The translations under genes and the position numbers were made by a program. Below, one piece after another: positions 57,571 through 64,000 of a stretch of 64,000 nt of DNA; position 1 is the stretch's first letter; every line of letters begins with the position of its first letter. The notes beneath the pieces are model-generated. The model was not told the DNA's origin. It searched no databases and was given only the letters and a program-made list of their open reading frames with translations. The stretch comes from Peptoniphilus genitalis. Lineage in GTDB: Bacteria; Bacillota; Clostridia; Tissierellales; Peptoniphilaceae. The DNA lies in the NCBI RefSeq assembly GCF_023614525.1, contig NZ_CP097885.1:1362501-1426500 (forward strand), given 5' to 3'.

Positions 57571-57653
57571 TCGACCTCTTAGCCGAGATAGTTCAGTCTC
57601 GGCGACAAAAGTTTGAGACTTTTGTAGAATCTACAAAATTTTTAAGGAGGTCG
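57571..57653 (+). ncRNA. Structured 5' leader of the S-layer gene that can pair with its RBS
   Basis: TCGACCTCTT (57571-57580) can pair with the Shine-Dalgarno region AAGGAGGTCGA (57644-57653 plus one bulged G). Inside are GCCGAGA/TCTCGGC (57582-57603) and ACAAAAGT/ACTTTTGT (57605-57625). A third stem, TTTTGTA/TACAAAA (57620-57638), excludes the second. The set could act as a translational switch or as a stabilising leader for an abundant mRNA. Confidence 0.6.
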
Positions 57654-57661
57654 AAAGACAA

Positions 57662-60466
57662 ATGAACAAGAAAATTATTTCTCTAGTACTAGCACTAGTT
57701 ATGGTACTAGGAACATTCACAAGTGTCTTCGCCGAAGCAGCTAAAGCTGATGCTAAAAAAGAAGAAGTTAAAAAGACTGAAACTAAAAAAGCAAAAGCTG
57801 GAGAAAAAGTTGAAAAAGTAGTTGGAAAAGATAACAAAATCCAATACGTAATCGACAAAAAGCTTGTTGAAGGCTACGAAGACGGAACTTACGGACTTGA
57901 CAAAAACATCAAGAGATCCGAAATTACAAGACTTCTTGTACTTGCTAATGGTAACGAAGAATTAGCAAAACAACTACAAGGATCAATGAAAATCTACTCT
58001 GACGTAGATGCTAAGCACTGGGCAAACGGAGTTATCTCAGTAGGAACTACAGTTCCATCTGACGCTAACGGAATTGCTATGCTAGCAGGATACCCTGATG
58101 GATCATTCAAGCCAGAAAACGACGTAACTTATGCTGAATTAGCTAAAATGCTAGTAGTTCTTGCTAAAGAAGACCTTACAGCAGACATGGTTAAAAACGC
58201 TAAATGGGCAACTTCATGGATGACATGGGCAGCTCAACTAGGAATTCTTGATGACGTAAACGTTGTTGATTCTAACAAAGCAGCTAACAGAGCAGATGCA
58301 TTCACTATGGTTTACAATGCTCTATATGCAATGAAAGAATTCAAGAGAGTTCCAGCTAACGAAACAAGAGGTATTGTTTCTAACTTAACTAACTCTAAAC
58401 TTACTCTTAACCAAGATAGCGAAAAAGAATACACTATCACTGGTGATACAGTAATCGTTGATGGTATTAACGTTAGAAAACAAATCGTTAAAGTTAACAG
58501 CCTTAACAACCTTGATCTTTACAAAGGATCTCTAGTAAGAATTCTTGTAAATGACAAGAACGAAGTAACTCACATTATCGAACTTGGTAACCCAGAAGTA
58601 CTTGCAAGAACAGACAAAGAAGGAGAACTTCTTGACACTGACAACCACATCTGGGAAGGCGTTGCTGACGCTACAGTAGAAACAAACTACTACAAGAACA
58701 TTGAATCTCTAAAAGATCTTGACCAAAAGAAAGTTGACAGAGCATATGCTACTGTAACTCTTAACGGTTCAAAGACTAAAGCAGACTATATCAAATTCCA
58801 CAAAGCTAATGGAAACGAACTAGCTAACCTAAAAGTTAACGACAAAACTGAAATCTATGTTGCTAACCCATACAACAACATTATGAAAGAAGTTAAAGAC
58901 ATTAATGAAGCACTTTCATTAATCGGTTTCCACAACTATGGAAAAGACTATAAGATTCCTAACGTTTATGCAGGATTCGACACAGATGATCACAAATCAG
59001 CTGTAAAATCTTTCAATTCTGAAAGAAGCACTGCTAAAGTTATCGTATTTAACGTAGTATCTAAAGACAACGATGGAGACAGATACAGAGTAATTAACTC
59101 TTCTTCTTCTAAGTTCTCTTCTACTCTAGAAGATACTGATGGAAAACTTTACGACAGAGACAACGTTCTTAACAAAGCTAACTTCCCACTAAACTACGGT
59201 GACCTACTTGACGTTATCGAAACTCGTGGAGATGTTATCGACAGACTTCTTGACCACAGCGATGAAAAAGCATTCCCTGTAGTAAGAGTTTTAAGAGTAT
59301 TTGATAACGATGAAATCAGAGTAGAAGATAGATTCGGAAACGAAACTCTTCTTTATGTAGGCGATGCAGACATCTTTAATGCTAAACAATACAAAGATTT
59401 AGCTAAGGGTGACTACCTACAATTCACTGCTAACAACAAAGATGCTAGAGACATCGAAATCGTATCAATTCTTGATGATTCAAAGGACACAAGAGACCTA
59501 TTTGATAAATCAGGTTCTGTTCTAAAGGTTGTTCAAGGAATTGAAGATCACACTGTTGTTGGTGTAATCAAATGGGTTGGAGAAAAACAAGTTGAAATTA
59601 AGATCGAATCTGACAACTGGGATGCAGGTCTTAACAACACAACTAAGACTTACAAAGTTGACAGAGAACTTGCAGATGCTCTAAAAGCATATGTAGGAAA
59701 AGAAGTTAAATTCAAAGCTGAAAACAAAAACTATGAAAATGACGTTAGAGCTTATGACTTCATGTTAAATGATGGTAAAAATGTTCTAATCGCTCCAAAA
59801 GCTAACAAGAACTTAACTGAACTTGAAAAAGTTGTTAATGCTTACTACGAAAGCGGATTACTTTCTACTGATTTCGATAAAGCAAATGAAGATATTGATA
59901 AAGTAAAAGATGCAAGCTACAATGAAAAGAAAGCAGCTAAAGATGAAATCAAAAAATATAGAGACGAAAAAGTAGTTCCTGCTCAAAAAGCAACACCTGT
60001 AGAATTCAAAACTAAGAGTGTTGATTCTAATGAAGCAGCTATAAAAGCAGCTAAAGAAGAAGCAGCTAAAGCTCAAAAATTAGTTGACGCTTTAAAAGAC
60101 TCTAAAGGAAAAGACGATCTTCAAGCTAGAATCGATGCTTACAACAAGACTATCAAAGCAGCTGAAGATAAATTAGCAGTAGCTGAAAAACAAACAGCTT
60201 ATGATAATTATGCAAAAGCTGTATTTGCAAAATTAGCAAATCTTGAAGTAAAATCTTCTGATTCAAAAACTGAACTTGAAGCAAATGTTAAAGCTGCAGT
60301 TGAAGCTGCAATTAAAGATGTAGAAGGAAAACCAGCTGACGCTAAAGTTGTTATTGGTGACATTAATACAGCAGATAAAAAAGTTAAAGTTAAAGTAGTA
60401 TCTGACAATCTTAAAATTGACCAAAAAGAAGGCGCAGAAAAAGAAATTACTTTTGCTGTAAAATAA
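57662..60466 (+). CDS. S-layer protein with SLH domains
   Basis: 934 residues with a signal peptide (ISLVLALVMVLGTFTSVFA). SLH units lie at about 65-115 (VEGYEDGTYGLDKNIKRSEI), 118-182 (AGYPDGSFKPENDVTYAELA) and 188-235 (LGILDDVNVVDSNKAANRADA). They anchor to wall polymers. A long beta-rich body follows, then Ala/Lys/Glu helices (about 780-890). Codons are strongly biased (GCT, GAA, AAA), as in highly expressed genes. Strong AAGGAGG RBS inside a structured leader; own terminator. Confidence 0.92.
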   Translation: MNKKIISLVLALVMVLGTFTSVFAEAAKADAKKEEVKKTETKKAKAGEKVEKVVGKDNKIQYVIDKKLVEGYEDGTYGLDKNIKRSEITRLLVLANGNEELAKQLQGSMKIYSDVDAKHWANGVISVGTTVPSDANGIAMLAGYPDGSFKPENDVTYAELAKMLVVLAKEDLTADMVKNAKWATSWMTWAAQLGILDDVNVVDSNKAANRADAFTMVYNALYAMKEFKRVPANETRGIVSNLTNSKLTLNQDSEKEYTITGDTVIVDGINVRKQIVKVNSLNNLDLYKGSLVRILVNDKNEVTHIIELGNPEVLARTDKEGELLDTDNHIWEGVADATVETNYYKNIESLKDLDQKKVDRAYATVTLNGSKTKADYIKFHKANGNELANLKVNDKTEIYVANPYNNIMKEVKDINEALSLIGFHNYGKDYKIPNVYAGFDTDDHKSAVKSFNSERSTAKVIVFNVVSKDNDGDRYRVINSSSSKFSSTLEDTDGKLYDRDNVLNKANFPLNYGDLLDVIETRGDVIDRLLDHSDEKAFPVVRVLRVFDNDEIRVEDRFGNETLLYVGDADIFNAKQYKDLAKGDYLQFTANNKDARDIEIVSILDDSKDTRDLFDKSGSVLKVVQGIEDHTVVGVIKWVGEKQVEIKIESDNWDAGLNNTTKTYKVDRELADALKAYVGKEVKFKAENKNYENDVRAYDFMLNDGKNVLIAPKANKNLTELEKVVNAYYESGLLSTDFDKANEDIDKVKDASYNEKKAAKDEIKKYRDEKVVPAQKATPVEFKTKSVDSNEAAIKAAKEEAAKAQKLVDALKDSKGKDDLQARIDAYNKTIKAAEDKLAVAEKQTAYDNYAKAVFAKLANLEVKSSDSKTELEANVKAAVEAAIKDVEGKPADAKVVIGDINTADKKVKVKVVSDNLKIDQKEGAEKEITFAVK

Positions 60467-60496
60467 TTAGTCTAACTAATTAAACTTTAAAGATAA

Positions 60497-60528
60497 AACC
60501 TGAGAGGAAACTCTCGGGTTTTTCTTTT
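60497..60528 (+). terminator. Terminator of the S-layer gene
   Basis: AACCTGAGAG (60497-60506), GAAA tetraloop, CTCTCGGGTT (60511-60520), then a T-rich tail. One G-T pair in the stem. Confidence 0.9.
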
Positions 60529-60575
60529 TGTACATATATATTTTTTCTGGTAGAATTATGGCAAGAGGTGGTAGT

Positions 60576-61304
60576 ATGGATGATAAGTTAAATTTAGATT
60601 CTAGTGAAAATAATTTAGAAAAAACTTTTTGCATTTTGATAGGTGTTTTATGCTTTAACCTTTTATTTATTGTTATTTTATTCTTGATGATATTACATTA
60701 TAAAATCTTAGGCGAAAATCTTGTGGGGACAGTCCTAGCTGCTCTTATAGGTGTTAACGGAGTCTTAGCTGGTTTTTATTTTAATAAGAAGCAAACTTAT
60801 AAAGAAATAGTAACTAGGGAGAGGATAGAGTGGTTACATAAGATGCAAGAAGCCCTAGCAGAGTTCTTGGCTATCACTAGCAACTCTAAGGTAAAAAATG
60901 TCTTAAAGGATAAAAAAGATAAGGCAAGGGAACTCTATTACCTAATAATTAGCAACTTAAATGTGAAAAAAGATAAAGATAAGAAGAACAAGAATGAACG
61001 TGACACTGTAGAGCTCTTGTATTATTATGCAAACTCAAAGGAACTTGATGTTCAATTGAACTTCAATAGAAATTTAGATAGTGATGAGGATAAGGATTCT
61101 AATGCCACAAAGAGTCGTGATGACTTAGAAAAGGAAAATAAGGACTTAAAAGATCAAATAAAATTCTTGGAAGATACTATAACAATTTTAAAAAATTATA
61201 ATGAAGCAGATAAATTGACTGGACTTAAAAGAAAAGAAATAATAAGCAAGTACACAGAAATATTCAACGGAACATGGAATAGGATAAAAGACGAAGCAGA
61301 TTGA
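60576..61304 (+). CDS. Membrane protein with coiled-coil C-terminus, unknown function
   Basis: 242 residues from ATG 60576 (AGAGGTGGT upstream; ATG 60558 is an alternative). Two membrane segments (CILIGVLCFNLLFIVILFL, LVGTVLAALIGVNGVLAGFYF) are followed by a long Lys/Glu/Asp-rich soluble part with heptads (DLEKENKDLKDQIKFLEDTI). No known domain. Isolated between the S-layer gene and a composite repeat. Confidence 0.7.
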   Translation: MDDKLNLDSSENNLEKTFCILIGVLCFNLLFIVILFLMILHYKILGENLVGTVLAALIGVNGVLAGFYFNKKQTYKEIVTRERIEWLHKMQEALAEFLAITSNSKVKNVLKDKKDKARELYYLIISNLNVKKDKDKKNKNERDTVELLYYYANSKELDVQLNFNRNLDSDEDKDSNATKSRDDLEKENKDLKDQIKFLEDTITILKNYNEADKLTGLKRKEIISKYTEIFNGTWNRIKDEAD

Positions 61305-61322
61305 GGTCTGCTTTATTTTTTT
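61295..61322 (+). terminator. Terminator overlapping the end of the coiled-coil membrane protein gene
   Basis: AAGCAGA (61295-61301)/TCTGCTT (61308-61314), six-base loop containing the stop region, followed by ATTTTTTT. Confidence 0.8.
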
Positions 61323-61481
61323 CTTTAAAGAAAGTTGGAAAGAAGTTTTGTTTAAAAAGTTTTATTAAAAGCTGAGGCTTTTGGAATCCTTATTGGAGGG
61401 GCGTAGGGGCATCGTGAAGTTTTTGGATAAAGACTTCGTCCTTATAAATCTTTTCTAAAGCCTAAGGCTTTAATTCTTCTC

Positions 61482-61563
61482 TTGGAGGGGACTTAGGGCG
61501 TTTCGATTCGCCCTTGTCCCCTCCAAACCTCCCCTTACCACCCCCAACGACCTGGCAGGGGCC
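61482..61563 (+). repeat. G/C-rich hairpin plus core, copy G (AGGGCG insert)
   Basis: TTGGAGGGGAC/GTCCCCTCCAA with AGGGCG/CGCCCT inside and TTTCGATT loop; core to GGGGCC. Practically identical to copy A 9.3 kb away. Confidence 0.85.
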
Positions 61564-62262
61564 TTTGCCAACAACCCCGAGCGGCAGCCATCCTAAAAAT
61601 TCACAACTTGCTCGCTACAAACTTTTACAAATTAAAGATAATTTATTAAGAGAGTCAGAAGCACCTGGCTCTATTTTTTTATTGCGAGCTTCGCGTGAAC
61701 CTAATCAAGTCAAAGTTCGCTTCGCTCCTTTTCCTTGTAAGGTTCATCGGTTGAGCAAATAAATTTGCTCAAGCACATTGAATTTTTTTAACGGCTGTCT
61801 TGCCTTACGGGGTTTTTCAACCATTAGTTAGTGGTTTTACCTCAACACCTTTTCAAACTTATGCTGAGTTACTTAAACAAACCTAACAACAATTTAAAAC
61901 TTGCATATCAAAAGAAGCTTAATCATATTCGGTTAAGCTTCTTCTTTTTATAACTTTGTAATTATTTATAAGCTTGTAAACATTCATGACTTAATAAGGA
62001 TCGACAACTTTATATTTAATAGTAAGCCTATAAGATGTTATCACTTAATAAGGAAGTATAACTTTATACTTAATCGTGAGCTTATCCAGTGCCCCAGCTT
62101 CTTGAAGTGTGATGAGGTCGTAGACTTTGCCAATAAATTGCAATCTATTAAAGCAGTAAGCAAAAAGTTCGGAGACGTTAAAAAAATTTCACTGTTCGAG
62201 CGAACGAAGTGAGTAGTTTGAAATTTTTAGTCGGAGAGCTTTTTGCGTATTAATGGGTTGAG

Positions 62263-62341
62263 CCCCTGCTAGGTCGTTGGGGGTGTTCAGGGGAGGTATG
62301 GAGGGGACAAGGGCGAATCGAAACGCCCTAAGTCCCCTCCA
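62263..62341 (-). repeat. G/C-rich hairpin plus core, copy H (inverted)
   Basis: The reverse of copy A/G: GCCCCTGCTAGGTCGTTGGG core first, then GGAGGGGACAAGGGCG and CGCCCTAAGTCCCCTCC. One core base differs (GCTAGGTC for GCCAGGTC). Confidence 0.82.
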
Positions 62342-62458
62342 TAAGATAAATAGTAAAGCTCTGCTTTACAAAAAACCTTTAAAAGCGAAGCTTTTCCAAC
62401 AATTTTCAAAAGATTCTTTTCCATATTTTCTATAAAGAAAATAAGTTTAAACAAATGA

Positions 62459-62487
62459 TTGACAATTTAAAACGGAAGTTCTATAAT
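62459..62487 (+). promoter_or_regulatory. Consensus promoter of the sigma-factor gene
   Basis: TTGACA (62459-62464), 17-bp spacer, TATAAT (62482-62487), 37 bases before the ATG. This is a standard housekeeping promoter, unlike the motif before the downstream DUF1659-type gene. Confidence 0.85.
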
Positions 62488-62523
62488 ATCCTTAAGAATA
62501 ATTTACAAAAGGAGGTAAGCTAG

Positions 62524-63264
62524 ATGGAGATTTTTGATAGGAGGGAAGATGATAATAGGATTGGAGGAAGTAATATGAGCAAAATCATAAGTCCTAGGGG
62601 GGACATGAAGGAAATTTATAATCTTGAGGGGGATCTTTGGACTGGATCCAGGGACTATGGGTCTTCTAAGAGCCCTGAGTCTTTGAAGAAAAATTCTTAT
62701 GAGGATTTTGACAGGGTTCTGAGGTCTGCTCTTGTTGGCGAGGAGAGGGCAAGGGCAAAGATCTTATCTATGCTTGACCCTCTTATTAGGTCTTCGATTA
62801 AGAGGTATTGCCCAGTTTATTCTGAGTTTGAGGATCTTTATTCTGATGGCCGTTATATGGTCTTGGAATGTCTTGAAGATTTTGATGGGAAGAGATCCTT
62901 CCTTAAGTATGTTAAGTCTTCGCTTATGTATTTTTATCTTAATACCTACAAGTACCTCACTAATGTGGAGGGGGATCTTCATGATGATGCTCCTGATGAA
63001 GAGGGTCTGTCTATTTTTGATTCTCTTGATGCTGGGGTGGATATTGAGTCGGACTTTTTGGAGGCTGAGAGGCTGGGTATCTTGAAGGAGGCTCTTGATA
63101 GTCTTACTCCAAGACAGGCGCTGGTGGTTAGGCTTTTCTTTTATGAGCGTCTGGGCTTCAGTGAGATTGCTAATTTTCTTGGTATCTCTAGGTGGACTGT
63201 GGTTAACCTCAAGCGCAATGCTATTGCGAACCTGCGTAAATTTATTCTTAATAATAATTTGTAA
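62524..63264 (+). CDS. Sigma-70 family RNA polymerase sigma factor (accessory type)
   Basis: 246 residues. Region 2 is recognisable around residues 80-140 (LDPLIRSSIKRYCPVYSEFE, DLYSDGRYMVLECLEDFDG, SFLKYVKSSLMYFYLNTYKY). Region 4 is near 190-240 (LTPRQALVVRLFFYERLGFS, EIANFLGISRWTVVNLKR). The first 60 residues are a low-homology acidic lead. G/T-ending codons differ from neighbouring chromosomal genes. It is followed 12 bases later by an amidase. The group (SigO-, UviA/TcdR- or phage-like) cannot be fixed from sequence alone. Confidence 0.88.
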   Translation: MEIFDRREDDNRIGGSNMSKIISPRGDMKEIYNLEGDLWTGSRDYGSSKSPESLKKNSYEDFDRVLRSALVGEERARAKILSMLDPLIRSSIKRYCPVYSEFEDLYSDGRYMVLECLEDFDGKRSFLKYVKSSLMYFYLNTYKYLTNVEGDLHDDAPDEEGLSIFDSLDAGVDIESDFLEAERLGILKEALDSLTPRQALVVRLFFYERLGFSEIANFLGISRWTVVNLKRNAIANLRKFILNNNL

Positions 63265-63276
63265 GGAGGTGTTTTT

Positions 63277-63753
63277 ATGTTGATTGAAAAGAAACTTATT
63301 CGCTATAACTTTATGAAGAGGGCGGGGAATGTGACTCCGAGATTTATTGTGGTCCACGACACTGGCAATCCTAATCCTGGTGCTGATGCTCTTGCTCACT
63401 TTAGGTATTTTAACGGTGGCAACAGGCAGGCTTCGGCTCATTATTTTGTGGATGATGTGAGGATTGTGGAGACTGTTGAGACTGCTAATGCTTCTTGGCA
63501 CTGTGGCGATGGTCACGGCAGGTATGGGATCACTAATTCTAATTCTATTGGGGTTGAGATCTGTATCAATAGGGATGGCAATTATGAGGCCGCTCTTGAG
63601 AATGCAAGAAAGATTATTAGGTATCTCATGGGTCTTTATAATATTCCCCTTGAGAGGGTGGTAAGGCATTATGATGCTTCCCGCAAGATTTGTCCTCGCT
63701 CTATGTCTGAGAATAATTGGAAAAAGTGGTGGGCTTTTAAGGCTTCTATATAA
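63277..63753 (+). CDS. N-acetylmuramoyl-L-alanine amidase (small, no wall-binding domain)
   Basis: 158 residues, only the Amidase_2 domain. Zinc ligands: H27 in VVHDTGN, His in VRHYDASRK, Cys in KICPRS; WHCGDGHG is also kept. It is clearly homologous to the phage endolysin at 26868 (shared HYFVDD, WHCGD, HYD.SRK), but lacks the stalk domain and a signal peptide, so release needs a holin-like partner or lysis. AAGGAGGTG RBS, same operon as the sigma factor. Confidence 0.9.
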   Translation: MLIEKKLIRYNFMKRAGNVTPRFIVVHDTGNPNPGADALAHFRYFNGGNRQASAHYFVDDVRIVETVETANASWHCGDGHGRYGITNSNSIGVEICINRDGNYEAALENARKIIRYLMGLYNIPLERVVRHYDASRKICPRSMSENNWKKWWAFKASI

Positions 63754-63786
63754 TTTTCAATTTTTCAAAAAAATTTTTATTTTAGC

Positions 63787-63823
63787 ATAGCAACTTTTGG
63801 GAATTTTTTCTATGTATATAGTA
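63787..63823 (+). promoter_or_regulatory. 37-bp promoter-like motif, copy 2
   Basis: ATAGCAACTTTTGG, an AT-rich spacer, then CTATGTATATAGTA; equal in length to copy 1 at 28793-28829 and followed by the same GGAGGTGAAAA RBS. Likely target of a special sigma factor, possibly the one encoded just upstream. Confidence 0.6.
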
Positions 63824-63836
63824 GGAGGTGAAAATA

Positions 63837-64000
63837 ATGGCAGTTAAAGTTAAGGAAACTAAACTTATGCTTAAGTCAGTTTTTACTGACGAGTCTTCTG
63901 GCGTGATGAAGAGAAGAACTGTTTCCATCAAGGGTATTAATCCTCAGGCTTCTAAAGAAAACTTATATAGTCTTTCTTCTGGTCTTAACCCTCTTGTTGA
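63837..64000 (+). CDS. DUF1659-type small protein (partial, runs off the right edge)
   Basis: The first 54 residues are visible: MAVKVKETKLMLKSVFTDES, KRRTVSIKGINPQASKENLY, SLSSGLNPLV. The pattern of a short beta-hairpin start and the (T/S)(F/I).(N/G)(I/V)(N/K)P.A....LY motif fits DUF1659. In other Firmicutes such genes are followed by DUF2922 and YvrJ- or UviB-like small membrane proteins; whether this is so here lies outside the window. Confidence 0.75.
   Translation, partial: MAVKVKETKLMLKSVFTDESSGVMKRRTVSIKGINPQASKENLYSLSSGLNPLV

Larger units (their letters stand above)
61323..62440. repeat. Composite intergenic repeat region 4
   Basis: 1.1 kb, no supportable gene. It contains a half hairpin (61393-61418), a left module (TTTCTAAAGCCTAAGGCTTT), hairpin G (61482-61526) with core to 61563, and the GTGAACCTAATCAAG/CTTGTAAGGTTCAT stem. 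These are followed by TTGAGCAAAT/ATTTGCTCAA, GGCTGTCTTGCCTTACGGGG, a terminator-like stem (61912-61943), low-complexity words, the CCAGCTTCTTGAAGTGTGATG word also present near 52700, the inverted CTTTTTGCG module, and inverted hairpin H (62300-62340). Confidence 0.8.

Noticed and set aside
52020-62440. CRISPR array
   Set aside because: Repeats are long, modular, in both orientations and irregularly spaced; no short regular repeat-spacer pattern and no cas gene.
62764-63669. 301-residue minus-strand open frame over the sigma factor and amidase
   Set aside because: It is antisense to two genes with intact motifs, has no RBS or promoter, and arises from the T-ending codon bias of those genes.

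Overview
The window is AT-rich DNA from a low-GC Gram-positive anaerobe. The gene set fits a peptoniphilid-type member of the Tissierellia (Anaerococcus, Peptoniphilus, Finegoldia relatives), but that placement is inference and the genus is not proven. The supporting signs are an S-layer protein with SLH domains, secreted copper-amine-oxidase-type stalk proteins, riboflavin and pantothenate uptake by ECF transporters, a T-box before valS, and frequent TTG/GTG starts with strong AGGAGG sites. No rRNA, CRISPR array or transposase is visible.

Positions 1 to about 29,280 are the late half of a PBSX/XkdK-type prophage with a contractile tail. All genes are on the plus strand. The order is a late-transcription regulator, an HNH gene, terminase, portal, a MuF minor head protein fused to toxin domains, scaffold, capsid, connectors, sheath and tube, a frameshifted tail chaperone, tape measure, baseplate, tail tip and fibres, and lysis (XhlA, amidase, two holin types). 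The prophage ends in the 3' half of a tRNA-Lys, a probable right attachment site. The integrase and early region lie off the left edge. A hicAB toxin-antitoxin pair follows.

Positions 30.5 to 52 kb are mostly ordinary chromosome: murI convergent with coaX, an ECF S component and a P1 peptidase; a TRIC-like channel; a deaminase-type amidohydrolase, CPBP protease and trpS; T-box, valS and folC; two secreted stalk-domain proteins; ldh; tRNA-Leu; a Fic protein; an L,D-transpeptidase; an FMN riboswitch with ribU; and a class V aminotransferase.

Positions 52 to 62.5 kb are a mosaic. An AlbA/ATPase regulator, a second Fic protein, a large SLH S-layer protein and a small membrane protein are separated by 0.7 to 1.3 kb intergenic regions. 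These regions are built from recurring G/C-rich hairpin modules, terminator modules and low-complexity modules that are re-used in both orientations. Two unrelated genes share the same promoter block at the end of such a composite.

From 62.5 kb to the end, a sigma factor is followed by a small amidase and the start of a DUF1659-type gene. That gene has a 37-bp promoter-like motif, and an equal-length copy stands before an orphan gene at the prophage right end. The points most worth follow-up are this sigma/amidase/DUF1659 locus with its motif, the MuF–ADP-ribosyltransferase–metalloprotease fusion, the G9 tract that breaks a tail gene, the modular intergenic repeats, and the structured S-layer leader.
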